Shown here: one piece after another, positions 8,269-17,281 of the stretch | How the letters are laid out: every line of letters begins with the position of its first letter | Numbering within the stretch: position 1 is the first letter of the stretch | Source of the DNA: CADEFX01 sp050260355 | GTDB taxonomy: Bacteria; Pseudomonadota; Alphaproteobacteria; Rhizobiales; Hyphomicrobiaceae | DNA: 48,819 nucleotides | Direction of reading: 5' to 3' | NCBI GenBank assembly: GCA_050260355.1 | Contig: JBLNBZ010000060.1 | Location: 1 to 48,819, forward strand | Notes under the pieces: generated by a model | The model's database searches: none | What the model was told of the DNA's origin: nothing | The model's input: only the letters and a program-made list of their open reading frames with translations | Made by a program: the position numbers and the translations under genes

Positions 8269-8604
8269 ATGCAAGCGGGCCCACACGACATGCTTGTGCC
8301 GATGCGCGCCGCAGCCGAGGAGGCTGCGAGCCTGCTGCGCGCCATCGGCAGTCCCTACCGGCTGATGATTCTGTGCCTGCTGGTCGAGAGCGAGAAGACG
8401 GTGACGGAGATCTGCGATGCCATCGGCGCGCGCCAGAGCCTGACCTCGCAGCACCTGACGCGCCTGCGGCTCGACGGCCTGGTGAAGGCCGAGCGGCGGG
8501 GGCACTTTGCCTACTACTCGCTCACCGACACCGTGGCCAAGGAGATCGTCGAGACTTTGCACCGCCACTATTGCCGCGGCGCGATGGCGCCCGAGCAGGG
8601 CTAG
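8269..8604 (+). CDS. ArsR-family repressor of the BigR/SqrR/SoxR sulfur-sensing type
   Basis: A 111-residue winged-helix protein. The recognition helix region reads SLTSQHLTRLRLDGLV and is followed by the wing and YYSL. Two cysteines, in MILCLLV (Cys36) and HRHYCRG (Cys102), are separated by 66 residues. This is the spacing of the dithiol pair that senses persulfide or sulfide in BigR (42/108) and SqrR (41/107), so a redox or persulfide switch is the likely mode of action. An extra cysteine is at 49. The neighbouring SoxS-like and SoxYZ genes are its probable targets. The ATG at 8269 was chosen; alternatives are ATG 8227, ATG 8290 and TTG 8209, none with a convincing ribosome binding site. 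It overlaps the convergent next gene by 4 bp. Confidence 0.87.
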   Translation: MQAGPHDMLVPMRAAAEEAASLLRAIGSPYRLMILCLLVESEKTVTEICDAIGARQSLTSQHLTRLRLDGLVKAERRGHFAYYSLTDTVAKEIVETLHRHYCRGAMAPEQG

Positions 8605-9056
8605 GTCGGGTTCTCGGTACTCACGTAGCCGGCGCGCGCCAGAAGGGGAGCGATCTCGGCCCAGAAGAAATCCGGCCCCGGGTAGCCCACGATGCGGCCC
8701 ACCTCGCGGCCGCGTGCCAGCACGATGAAGGTCGGCGAGTAGATCACGTTGGGCAGGAAGGCCACATCCGGCGAGCCGCGAAAGCGCCGGATCAGCGGCG
8801 CGAAGTGCCCTTCGGGGCTGTTGATATAGCCTTGGCGGACCTCCCGGTCCCAGAGCGCGCAGTACGGGCAGCCGCGGTCCTCGATCAGCAACAGCGCTGC
8901 AGGAACGTCGGCGAACGAGTCTCGGGCTGCGGCAACTTGCGCGGACCTCCCGCTCAACGTCGCCCAGAAGGCAGCAACGGCCAGGACGATGGCCGCGAGG
9001 GTGGCGACCGACGGTCCTGAAACCGGCGGCGGATAGGACCGACGGGAGGTTTGCAT
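8601..9056 (-). CDS. SoxS-like membrane-anchored periplasmic thioredoxin
   Basis: A 151-residue protein with an N-terminal hydrophobic anchor or signal (about 17-35), then a thioredoxin fold with CPYC (Cys63, Cys66) in EDRGCPYCALWD and the conserved cis-proline in IYSPTFIV (Pro108). Proteins of this type (SoxS in Paracoccus) keep the SoxYZ carrier cysteine reduced and active in the periplasm. Here soxYZ begins 102 bp away on the other strand, which fits that role. The gene is convergent with the ArsR-type regulator (4-bp overlap) and divergent from soxY, so one control region can serve both directions. No Shine-Dalgarno is obvious at the ATG. Confidence 0.85.
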   Translation of the reverse strand: MQTSRRSYPPPVSGPSVATLAAIVLAVAAFWATLSGRSAQVAAARDSFADVPAALLLIEDRGCPYCALWDREVRQGYINSPEGHFAPLIRRFRGSPDVAFLPNVIYSPTFIVLARGREVGRIVGYPGPDFFWAEIAPLLARAGYVSTENPT

Positions 9057-9158
9057 TGAGCCATTCTAATATGCTACCTGCTCCTGACAACCTGCTCCCT
9101 CTGGAGCCTCCGGCAGCGGCTTTGGAGGGGTGTAGTCCTTATCGCTCTCCTGGAACGG
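9057..9158. promoter_or_regulatory. Divergent soxS-like/soxY control region
   Basis: 102 bp between divergent starts. An AT-rich island, CATTCTAATATGC (9062-9074), stands out in GC-rich surroundings, right beside the soxS-like start. It is an imperfect palindrome (CAT...ATG). AT-rich imperfect palindromes are the kind of site BigR-type repressors use, so this is the best operator candidate. I could not assign full -35/-10 pairs. Confidence 0.4.
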
Positions 9159-9641
9159 ATGATGACTCGGGGCCTGCGGTTGGAAATCGTCGATCGACGC
9201 GATTTCGTGCTCGGCACCGTCGCGAGCGCAGCGATGGCGGCGCTGTTGTCCAGCCTGCCCGCAGCAGCCCAGGAGAAGCCCAAGACGCTCGACGAGGCCC
9301 TCAAGGCGATTCTGGGAGACGCCAAGCCGATCGAAGGCAAGGTCAGCCTCGATCTGCCCGAGATCGCCGAGAACGGCAATACGGTCCCCTTCGCTGTGTC
9401 TGTCGACAGCCCCATGACCGACAGCGACTATGTGAAGGCCATCCACATTCTGGCTACCGGCAACCCTCAGGCGGACGTTGCAACGTTCCGCTTCACGCCG
9501 ACGTCCGGCAAGGCGTCCGTGGCGAGCCGCATGCGACTGGCAAAGACGCAGGATGTGCTGGCCGTCGCCGAGCTCAGTGACGGCAAATTCCTGCTGGGTA
9601 AGCGCGTCGTGAAGGTCACGATCGGCGGCTGCGGCGGCTGA
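9159..9641 (+). CDS. soxY: Sulfur carrier protein SoxY
   Basis: A 160-residue periplasmic protein. The N-terminus has a twin-arginine signal (DRRDFVLG, Arg13-Arg14, then a hydrophobic run ending near AAAQ at 38), as expected for SoxY, which is exported folded with SoxZ. It ends exactly in GGCGG, the flexible swinging arm whose cysteine (Cys158) carries sulfur intermediates in thiosulfate oxidation. Length and C-terminus are intact, so it should be functional. soxZ follows after 17 bp. The partner enzymes SoxAX, SoxB and SoxCD are not in this window, so it may deliver sulfur to a pathway encoded elsewhere. Confidence 0.95.
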   Translation: MMTRGLRLEIVDRRDFVLGTVASAAMAALLSSLPAAAQEKPKTLDEALKAILGDAKPIEGKVSLDLPEIAENGNTVPFAVSVDSPMTDSDYVKAIHILATGNPQADVATFRFTPTSGKASVASRMRLAKTQDVLAVAELSDGKFLLGKRVVKVTIGGCGG

Positions 9642-9658
9642 ACGAGAGTAGGCGGCCC

Positions 9659-9979
9659 ATGGCGAAACCACGCATCAAGCTCCCAGAGTCGGCCAAGGCC
9701 GGAGAGATCATCGAGATCAAGACTTTGATCTCGCATGTGATGGAGACCGGACAGCGCAAGGACGCTGACGGGAAGACGATTCCCCGCGATATCATCAACG
9801 ACTTCACCGTCAAGTTCGAAGGGACCGAGGTCTTCAAGGCCTCCCTGCAGCCCGGGATCTCGGCCAATCCGTATATCGCCTTCTTCATGAGGGTGCCGGG
9901 CCCTGGCGAGATCGAGTTCACGTGGACCGACGACGCAGGCAAGAAGATCGTCGAGAAGGCGCGGCTGAACGTCGTCTGA
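9659..9979 (+). CDS. soxZ: SoxZ, partner of the sulfur carrier SoxY
   Basis: A 106-residue immunoglobulin-like protein without its own signal peptide, as usual, because SoxZ is carried out by the Tat signal of SoxY. Recognisable features are the start KPRIKLP, KAGEIIEIKTLISHVMETG, a central NDFTVKFEG strand and a final FTWTDDAGK strand. Length is typical (about 100-110). It is co-transcribed with soxY (17 bp) and probably with the CDGSH gene (37 bp downstream). It forms the SoxYZ heterodimer that presents the carrier cysteine to Sox enzymes. Confidence 0.95.
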   Translation: MAKPRIKLPESAKAGEIIEIKTLISHVMETGQRKDADGKTIPRDIINDFTVKFEGTEVFKASLQPGISANPYIAFFMRVPGPGEIEFTWTDDAGKKIVEKARLNVV

Positions 9980-10016
9980 AGCCGCTAACAGGCAGGATCG
10001 CGGCAAAGGGAGCGAG

Positions 10017-10268
10017 GTGGTGTCTGAGACTGACGAGCCGGTGATCGCCCAGAAGGGGCCCTATCAGGTTACCCTCGAGCAGGGCAAGGCGTACTTCTGG
10101 TGCCGCTGCGGGCGATCGAGCAAACAGCCGTTCTGCGACGGCTCGCACAAGGGGACGAGCATCCAGCCGGTGCGCTTCGTGTCGGAAAGCGCGGGAACCT
10201 TCAACCTGTGCGGCTGCAAAGGCACCGACGACCCCCCGTTCTGCGATGGGACGCACAACGTGCTATAG
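10017..10268 (+). CDS. Double CDGSH iron-sulfur domain protein
   Basis: An 83-residue protein made of two CDGSH (mitoNEET-type) units. The first is CRCG...FCDGSH (Cys29, Cys31, Cys40, His44) and the second CGCKG...FCDGTH (Cys65, Cys67, Cys76, His80), each with the full 3Cys-1His set for a 2Fe-2S cluster. No signal peptide, so cytoplasmic. It follows soxZ by 37 bp on the same strand with a ribosome binding site (GGGAG, about 10008-10012). Two consecutive GTG codons (10017, 10020) can start it. Function is unknown; such proteins are proposed in redox sensing or cluster transfer. The last gene before the liv block. Confidence 0.9.
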   Translation: MVSETDEPVIAQKGPYQVTLEQGKAYFWCRCGRSSKQPFCDGSHKGTSIQPVRFVSESAGTFNLCGCKGTDDPPFCDGTHNVL

Positions 10269-10348
10269 CCGTGCCTGCCCGCCAGCCGCGTCGGCCCATC
10301 GGAGCGTTGCCGGAAAACGTTGCACCCTGCCTTCGGAAAGGGTGTGCG

Positions 10349-10377
10349 TTGCATGTAACGGTCTGCTAGCTTCATAG
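10349..10377 (+). promoter_or_regulatory. Possible promoter of the liv operon
   Basis: TTGCAT (10349-10354) and TCATAG (10372-10377) are separated by 17 bp, in the 181-bp gap between the CDGSH gene and livH. The match to the -10 consensus is partial. A strong Shine-Dalgarno (GGAGGGGG, near 10433-10440) precedes livH. Assignment is tentative. Confidence 0.3.
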
Positions 10378-10449
10378 ATCACAATAGGAACGGCGGCCAA
10401 CCGTTCGGCACGGCCGTCAGAAGATAAGGGCGGAGGGGGCCGACGGCGC

Positions 10450-11367
<918 letters not shown>

Positions 11368-11373
11368 GAAGCC

Positions 11374-12789
11374 ATGGCAGGTGCGACTGGGCACAGCGTG
11401 TCGACGGACCGGATCGGGCTCGCGGCAGCGGTACTCGATTCGGCCAAAGCAGCGGCTCTCGCGTTCGGCCTGGCGGTCCCGATCCTCGCGCTGCGGACCG
11501 AGCAGAACATCGAGAACACGCTCATCCTGCAACCGCGGTGGAATTACGTCTGGATTGCAGTTGCCGCGGCCTTTCTGGGCCGCTTTCTTTACCTGGTGGC
11601 GCCACGCCGCACGACCCCGGCGCAGCCTCGGGCCGCGCGTGTCGTCCCGCCTCAGGTAACGCGGGCGTTCGCAATAGGCGGCCTGATCCTGCTCGTGGTC
11701 TATCCCTTCCTGACGATCTGGATCGCGGGCCGGGCGGGCTCGGTCAAGTGGATCGACAATTTCGGCATCCAGATTCTGATCTACGTTATGCTCGGCTGGG
11801 GCCTGAACATTGTGGTGGGTCTGGCTGGCCTGCTCGACCTGGGCTACGTCGCCTTCTATGCGGTCGGCGCTTATTCCTACGCCCTGCTGGCGTCCAGCGA
11901 TCCGATCAAGGCCTTCATGGGAGATTTGATCGGGCCGAGCTTCTGGCCGCTCTGGGCCTTCTGGCTCTGTCTGCCCGTGGCCGGCATCCTGTCGGCGTTC
12001 TGGGGCATTCTGCTGGGCTTTCCCGTGCTGCGCCTGCGCGGCGACTATCTTGCCATCGTCACGCTCGCCTTCGGCGAGATCATCCGTCTCATCCTCATCA
12101 ACTGGATCGATCTGACCAACGGCTATGCGGGCATCTCAGGCATTCCGCGGCCAAGCTTCTTCGGCCTGCCCTTCAATGCCTCCGACAGCGGCTTTGCGGC
12201 CTTCTTCGGACTCGAGTTCACGCCCCTGCACCGCACCATCTTCCTCTTCTACCTCATCCTCGCCCTCGCGCTGTTGACGAACTTCGTGACCCTGCGGCTG
12301 CGGCGCCTGCCGATCGGCCGGGCGTGGGAGGCGCTCAGAGAGGACGAGATCGCGTGCCGCTCGCTCGGCATCAATACGACCAATACCAAGCTCACCGCGT
12401 TTGCCATGGGCGCCGGCTTCGGCGGCATCGCCGGCTCGTTCTTTGCGGCACGGCAGAATTTCATCAGTCCCGAATCCTTCACCTTCATGGAGAGTGCGGT
12501 CATCCTGGCGATCGTCGTGCTCGGCGGCATGGGCAGCCAGATCGGCGTGGCCATTGCAGCCACGGCCATGATCGGCGGCACCGAGATCCTGCGCGAGCTC
12601 GACTGGCTGAAGCGGCTGTTCGGTCAGGACTTCGATCCCACGCAGTACCGTATGCTCATCTTCGGCCTGGCGATGGTGGTGATCATGATCTGGAAGCCGC
12701 GCGGCCTGATCTCGACGCGTGAGCCGTCGATCTTCCTCAAGGAACGTCGAGCGGTGTCGGGCGCGCTCGTCAAGGAAGGGCACGGCTGA
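11374..12789 (+). CDS. livM: Branched-chain amino-acid ABC transporter permease LivM
   Basis: The second permease, 471 residues, longer than many LivM proteins because of an N-terminal extension (about 1-135) with two extra hydrophobic stretches before the conserved core. The core is recognisable from YVMLGWGLNIVVGLAGLLDL through the loop GRAWEALREDEIACRSLGIN, the ATPase-contact region, to GGMGSQIGVAIAA. It pairs with LivH to form the pore. Its stop overlaps the livG start in TGATG, indicating translational coupling. The extension probably reflects a lineage-specific form rather than a fusion. Confidence 0.93.
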   Translation: MAGATGHSVSTDRIGLAAAVLDSAKAAALAFGLAVPILALRTEQNIENTLILQPRWNYVWIAVAAAFLGRFLYLVAPRRTTPAQPRAARVVPPQVTRAFAIGGLILLVVYPFLTIWIAGRAGSVKWIDNFGIQILIYVMLGWGLNIVVGLAGLLDLGYVAFYAVGAYSYALLASSDPIKAFMGDLIGPSFWPLWAFWLCLPVAGILSAFWGILLGFPVLRLRGDYLAIVTLAFGEIIRLILINWIDLTNGYAGISGIPRPSFFGLPFNASDSGFAAFFGLEFTPLHRTIFLFYLILALALLTNFVTLRLRRLPIGRAWEALREDEIACRSLGINTTNTKLTAFAMGAGFGGIAGSFFAARQNFISPESFTFMESAVILAIVVLGGMGSQIGVAIAATAMIGGTEILRELDWLKRLFGQDFDPTQYRMLIFGLAMVVIMIWKPRGLISTREPSIFLKERRAVSGALVKEGHG

Positions 12790-13693
12790 TGGCCTCGCGC
12801 AACGAGCCGCTGCTGGAGGTCGAGCACCTCACCATGCGCTTCGGGGGCCTCGTCGCCATCAACGACTTGTCGTTCTCGGCACGACGCGGCGACATAACGG
12901 CGATCATCGGCCCGAACGGAGCAGGCAAGACAACCGTCTTCAACTGTATCACCGGCTTCTACAAACCGACCACGGGCCGGATCGTGCTGTCGCTCGGCGG
13001 CGCCGCCAAAGCGGACGATATCGACATCCTCACGCGCAGCGGCGCCCGCTCCCGCGCGACCGCGGACAGCAGGCTGTTTCTGCTCGAGCGCATGCCCGAC
13101 TTCGAGATCGCCTGGCGCGCCCGGGTGGCGCGCACGTTCCAGAACATCCGCCTGTTCGGCGGCATGACCGTGCTCGAGAACCTGATCGTGGCACAGCACA
13201 ACCCGCTCATGCGCGCCTCGGGCTGGACGGTGCTCGGTCTCCTCGGCGCGCACCGCTACCGCGAAGCCGAGCGTGCTGCCGTCGATCACGCGCGATACTG
13301 GCTCGACCGGATCGGCCTGCTCGATCGCGCCGACACGGCCGCGGCCGAGCTGCCCTACGGCGCCCAGCGCAGGCTTGAGATCGCACGCGCCATGTGCACG
13401 CAGCCCGTGCTCCTGTGCCTGGATGAGCCGGCGGCAGGCCTCAATCCGCGCGAGAGCGCCGACCTCAATGCGCTGTTGAAGTCGATACAGAACGAGCACC
13501 AGACGTCGATCCTGCTGATTGAGCACGACATGTCGGTGGTGATGGAGATCTCCGACCACATTGTTGTCCTCGAATATGGGACGAAGATCTCCGACGGCTC
13601 GCCCGAGTACATCCGCAACGATCCCAAGGTCGTCGCCGCCTATCTCGGAGTCGAGGACGAGGAGGTCGCCAAGGTCGAAGCAGAGGTCCTGCG

Positions 13694-13697
<4 letters not shown>
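12789..13697 (+). CDS. livG: Branched-chain amino-acid ABC transporter ATPase LivG
   Basis: A 302-residue ABC ATPase. Walker A is GPNGAGKT (41-48), the Q-loop lies in ARTFQNIRLFGG, the signature is the LivG-type variant PYGAQRR (189-195) in place of LSGGQ, Walker B is LLCLDEP (208-214), and the switch histidine is in IEHDMS (His246). Compared with E. coli LivG (255) it has roughly 27 extra residues between Walker A and the Q-loop (about 68-108) and a longer C-terminus. The ATG overlaps the livM stop, and livF overlaps its own end by 4 bp. It powers the LivHM permease together with LivF. Confidence 0.94.
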
Positions 13698-14419
<722 letters not shown>

Positions 14420-14450
14420 GCCCGCGAGCATCGGGAGGGAGCGCGAGCTT

Positions 14451-14792
14451 ATGTTCGACAAGTTGTACGAGACAGGCCCGAACGGGCTGTGGGTCTTCCT
14501 GCTCGTCACCGTGATCATCGGCGGCAGTGGGGCCTTCATCTCGGGTCGCGCTATCGCCCAAACCTGGCGGCCGTTCTGGCACGTGCCTGTCTACATGCTG
14601 CTGCTGGCGGCTGCCGTGCGCTTCTTCCACTACGCTCTGTTCTGGGAAGTGCTGTTTTCCCTCAGGAATTACGTGGTGGATTTCACGGTGGCGCTTGTGT
14701 GCGCTGCACTCGGCTATCGCATCACCCGCGCGAGGCAGATGGCGGAGCAATACGGTTGGCTGTATGCTCGACGCCGGGTTGACCACGGCTGA
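14451..14792 (+). CDS. Small membrane protein of the liv cluster (DUF6867-like)
   Basis: A 113-residue protein with three hydrophobic segments at roughly 13-34, 44-64 and 74-92. Conserved-looking features are ISGRAIAQTWRP (about 26-37), FFHYALFWE and a basic C-terminal tail. Small proteins like this, named DUF6867, are typically found directly behind livF in Rhizobiales and may be an accessory subunit of the transporter; this is from memory, not from a search. The ATG at 14451 was chosen because GGGAGGGA lies about 10 bases upstream. livK follows after 143 bp, which contain a small GGCGAG-GCCA-CTCGCC hairpin (14873-14888). Confidence 0.8.
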   Translation: MFDKLYETGPNGLWVFLLVTVIIGGSGAFISGRAIAQTWRPFWHVPVYMLLLAAAVRFFHYALFWEVLFSLRNYVVDFTVALVCAALGYRITRARQMAEQYGWLYARRRVDHG

Positions 14793-14935
14793 AAGTTGAA
14801 TACCAATCCCGCGGCAGCGCACAGTGAATGGACGTGACTCCGCCCATTTTTCGAGGAATCATGCGCCTTGGAGGCGAGGCCACTCGCCCGACCCGAGGCA
14901 CGTGCAATCGGGTCAATTCAAAAGGGAGTGCATGG

Positions 14936-16051
14936 ATGAACAAGCTCATTTGGTCGGGGGTCGCACTTGCTGCGAGCCTGGCCTTTACCGGTGCTGCCAG
15001 CGCGCAGATCAAGGTCGGTGTCGCTGGCCCTCTGACCGGTCCCAATGCCGCGTTCGGCGCACAGCTCAAGAACGGCGCCGAGCAGGCCGTTGCCGACCTC
15101 AACGCCAAGGGCGGCATCAATGGCCAGAAGATCGAGCTGTCGTTCGGTGACGACGTCTCCGATCCCAAGCAGGGCGTCTCGGTCGCCAACAAGTTCGTCG
15201 GCGACGGCGTGAAGTTCGTGATCGGACACTTCAATTCCGGCGTGACGATGCCGGCATCGGAGGTGTACGCGGAGAACGGCATCCTGATGATCTCGCCGTC
15301 CGCCACCAACCCGAAGATCACCGAGCGCAGCCTGTGGAACGTGTTCCGCACGTGCGGTCGGGACGACCAGCAGGGCGAGGTCGCGGGCAAGTACATCGTC
15401 ACGAACCTGAAGGGTAAGAAGGTCGCGATCGTCCACGACAAGACGACGTACGGCAAAGGCCTCGCCGACGAGACGCAGAAGTACATCAACCGCGCAGGCG
15501 TCAAGGAAGTGCTGTACGAGGGCGTCAACACGGGTGAGAAGGACTTTTCGGCTCTCGTCTCCAAGATCAAGGCATCCGGAGCCGAGGTCGTCTATTGGGG
15601 TGGGCTGCACACCGAAGGCGGCCTGATCGTGCGCCAGATGCGCGACCAGGGCGTCAATGCCGTCCTGATGGGCGGCGACGGCATCACCACCGATGAGTTC
15701 GCAGCCATCGGCGGCCCGGGTGTGGAAGGCACCCTGATGACATTCCCGCCTGATCCGCAGAAGCGGCCGGAGGCGGCGGACGTCGTCAAGAAGTTCCTGG
15801 CCAAGAACTTCAAGCCCGAGTCCTATACGCTCTACAGCTACGCGGCGATGCAGGTCATTGCGGACGCGGCGGCTGCGGCCAAGTCCGTCGACCCGAAGAA
15901 GGTCGCGGAGGAGATCCGCAAGGGAGCGACGTACAAGACCGTGATCGGCGATCTCGCCTTCGACAAGAAGGGTGACATCACCCGCCCCGACTACGTCATG
16001 TACACATGGAAGAAGGGTGGCGACGGCAAGATCACCTACGTGCAGAACTGA
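14936..16051 (+). CDS. livK: Branched-chain amino-acid type substrate-binding protein LivK
   Basis: A 371-residue periplasmic binding protein (type I fold, Leu/Ile/Val-binding family). The signal peptide runs to about ASA in TGAASAQIKVG (cleavage near 23/24). The mature protein starts with KVGVAGPLTGPNAAFGAQ, and contains GDDVSDPKQGV and IGHFNSGVTMPASEVY, typical of this family's ligand cleft. The start at ATG 14936 has AAAGGGAG just upstream. It delivers substrate to LivHM. It is separated from the permease genes by a 143-bp gap that may contain its own promoter or processing site, as is common for highly expressed binding proteins. Confidence 0.93.
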   Translation: MNKLIWSGVALAASLAFTGAASAQIKVGVAGPLTGPNAAFGAQLKNGAEQAVADLNAKGGINGQKIELSFGDDVSDPKQGVSVANKFVGDGVKFVIGHFNSGVTMPASEVYAENGILMISPSATNPKITERSLWNVFRTCGRDDQQGEVAGKYIVTNLKGKKVAIVHDKTTYGKGLADETQKYINRAGVKEVLYEGVNTGEKDFSALVSKIKASGAEVVYWGGLHTEGGLIVRQMRDQGVNAVLMGGDGITTDEFAAIGGPGVEGTLMTFPPDPQKRPEAADVVKKFLAKNFKPESYTLYSYAAMQVIADAAAAAKSVDPKKVAEEIRKGATYKTVIGDLAFDKKGDITRPDYVMYTWKKGGDGKITYVQN

Positions 16052-16069
16052 CGCATCCGTCACAGCTCG

Positions 16070-17236
16070 ATGTACACCCGAGGACGAACACTGGGGCAGC
16101 CCGACGGGCTGCCTCTCTCGTCTGTGGCACGGCGGACAGACCGCAGCAGGTGGACTGCTGCGCTGCTCGCGGCGTTGCTGTGCCTGGTGCCGGCAGCGGC
16201 GCGTGCCGATGTCGTCATCGCCGCGGTTGGCTCCTCCGAGCCGCCCGGCAACCCCGCCGCGGCTGTGCGCAGCGGCGTGCAACTGGCGGCGTCCCAGTTG
16301 CTGACGGCGGGCCCGGACGGCAAGCCTGTGCGTGTCGTCTCGGCCGACGACCAGTGCGACGAGGCCGGAGCCGCCGCGGCGGCCCGCAGCCTGGTGGCGC
16401 AGGGCGTCAACGTGGTCATCGGCCATGTCTGCTCGAGTGGGGCCATCGCCGCCGCGCGCATCTATGCCGACGCGCGCGTCATCTTCATCTCCCCGGGAGC
16501 GCGTGGCCCCAAGTTCACCGAGGAGCGTGCGGGACCCGGTATCTTCCGGCTCGCAGGCCGCAGCGATCGCCAGGCCGCCGACATCGCCGCCGCCATCATG
16601 GCGCGCTATCCCGGCAAGAAGGCCGCCATCATCAACGACACGAGTCCGCAGTCGCGGGATCTTGCCGACGTCGTGCATCGCCTGCTGACCTCGGCGGGTT
16701 ATCCGGTGGTGCATCGGGAGTCCTACGCTCCGGGTGAGAAGGAGCTGACCGAGCTCGTGCGCCGGCTCAAGATTGCCGGCAGCGATGTCGTGTTCGTGCC
16801 CGCCCAGCCCAATGATCTCGCCATCATCCTCGCGCAGATGCGCGCGCAGCAGCTCGACGCGCACGTGGTCGGCAGCGACATGCTCGCAGTTCCGGCCGTC
16901 ATTCCAGCGGCCGACCTCGCAGGCGAGGCGCTCAAGGTCATGCTGCCATGGGTGCCCAAGCCGCAAGGCGCCACCGCCGAGCGCGTGCTGCCGCTGCTGC
17001 AGCTCGGCCGCGAGGCGCGCGCCATTGCCTTGCAGTCGTACGCCGCGGTGGAGGTGATCGCGCAAGCGCTCAGGGAGGCGGGCTCTGCCGATCCGGCGAA
17101 GCTGACGGCAGCGCTGGCGACCAAGGAATTCGATACGGCGATCGGGCATATACGTTTCAATGAGCGCGGCGATGCCAAAATTCCTTCGTACGCGCTGCAT
17201 GCTTGGCGCAATAGCGCCTGGCAGCTCGCGCATTAG
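16070..17236 (+). CDS. Second, diverged Liv-type substrate-binding protein
   Basis: A 388-residue homologue of LivK beginning 18 bp after it. The signal peptide is preceded by a long basic N-terminus; TAALLAALLCLVPAAARA is the hydrophobic part, with cleavage near ARA/DVV. The mature protein follows the LivK pattern (SADDQCDEAGAAAAAR, IGHVCSSGAIAAARIY, FISPGARGPKFTE) but with a different cleft: SGV has become SGA, and a cysteine sits in GHVCSSG. GTG 16124 would give a more normal-length signal, but has no ribosome binding site. It probably widens the transporter's substrate range or binds a related ligand. Confidence 0.88.
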   Translation: MYTRGRTLGQPDGLPLSSVARRTDRSRWTAALLAALLCLVPAAARADVVIAAVGSSEPPGNPAAAVRSGVQLAASQLLTAGPDGKPVRVVSADDQCDEAGAAAAARSLVAQGVNVVIGHVCSSGAIAAARIYADARVIFISPGARGPKFTEERAGPGIFRLAGRSDRQAADIAAAIMARYPGKKAAIINDTSPQSRDLADVVHRLLTSAGYPVVHRESYAPGEKELTELVRRLKIAGSDVVFVPAQPNDLAIILAQMRAQQLDAHVVGSDMLAVPAVIPAADLAGEALKVMLPWVPKPQGATAERVLPLLQLGREARAIALQSYAAVEVIAQALREAGSADPAKLTAALATKEFDTAIGHIRFNERGDAKIPSYALHAWRNSAWQLAH

Positions 17237-17281
17237 CTGCGTCGACCGGCCATCGGCCGGCGCCAACGCGAGGCGTGACAT

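Noticed and set aside
14918..17281. A 787-residue open frame on the minus strand across the binding-protein genes
   Set aside because: Opposite-strand artefact of GC-rich third positions; livK and its neighbour show clear family motifs, a signal peptide and a ribosome binding site.
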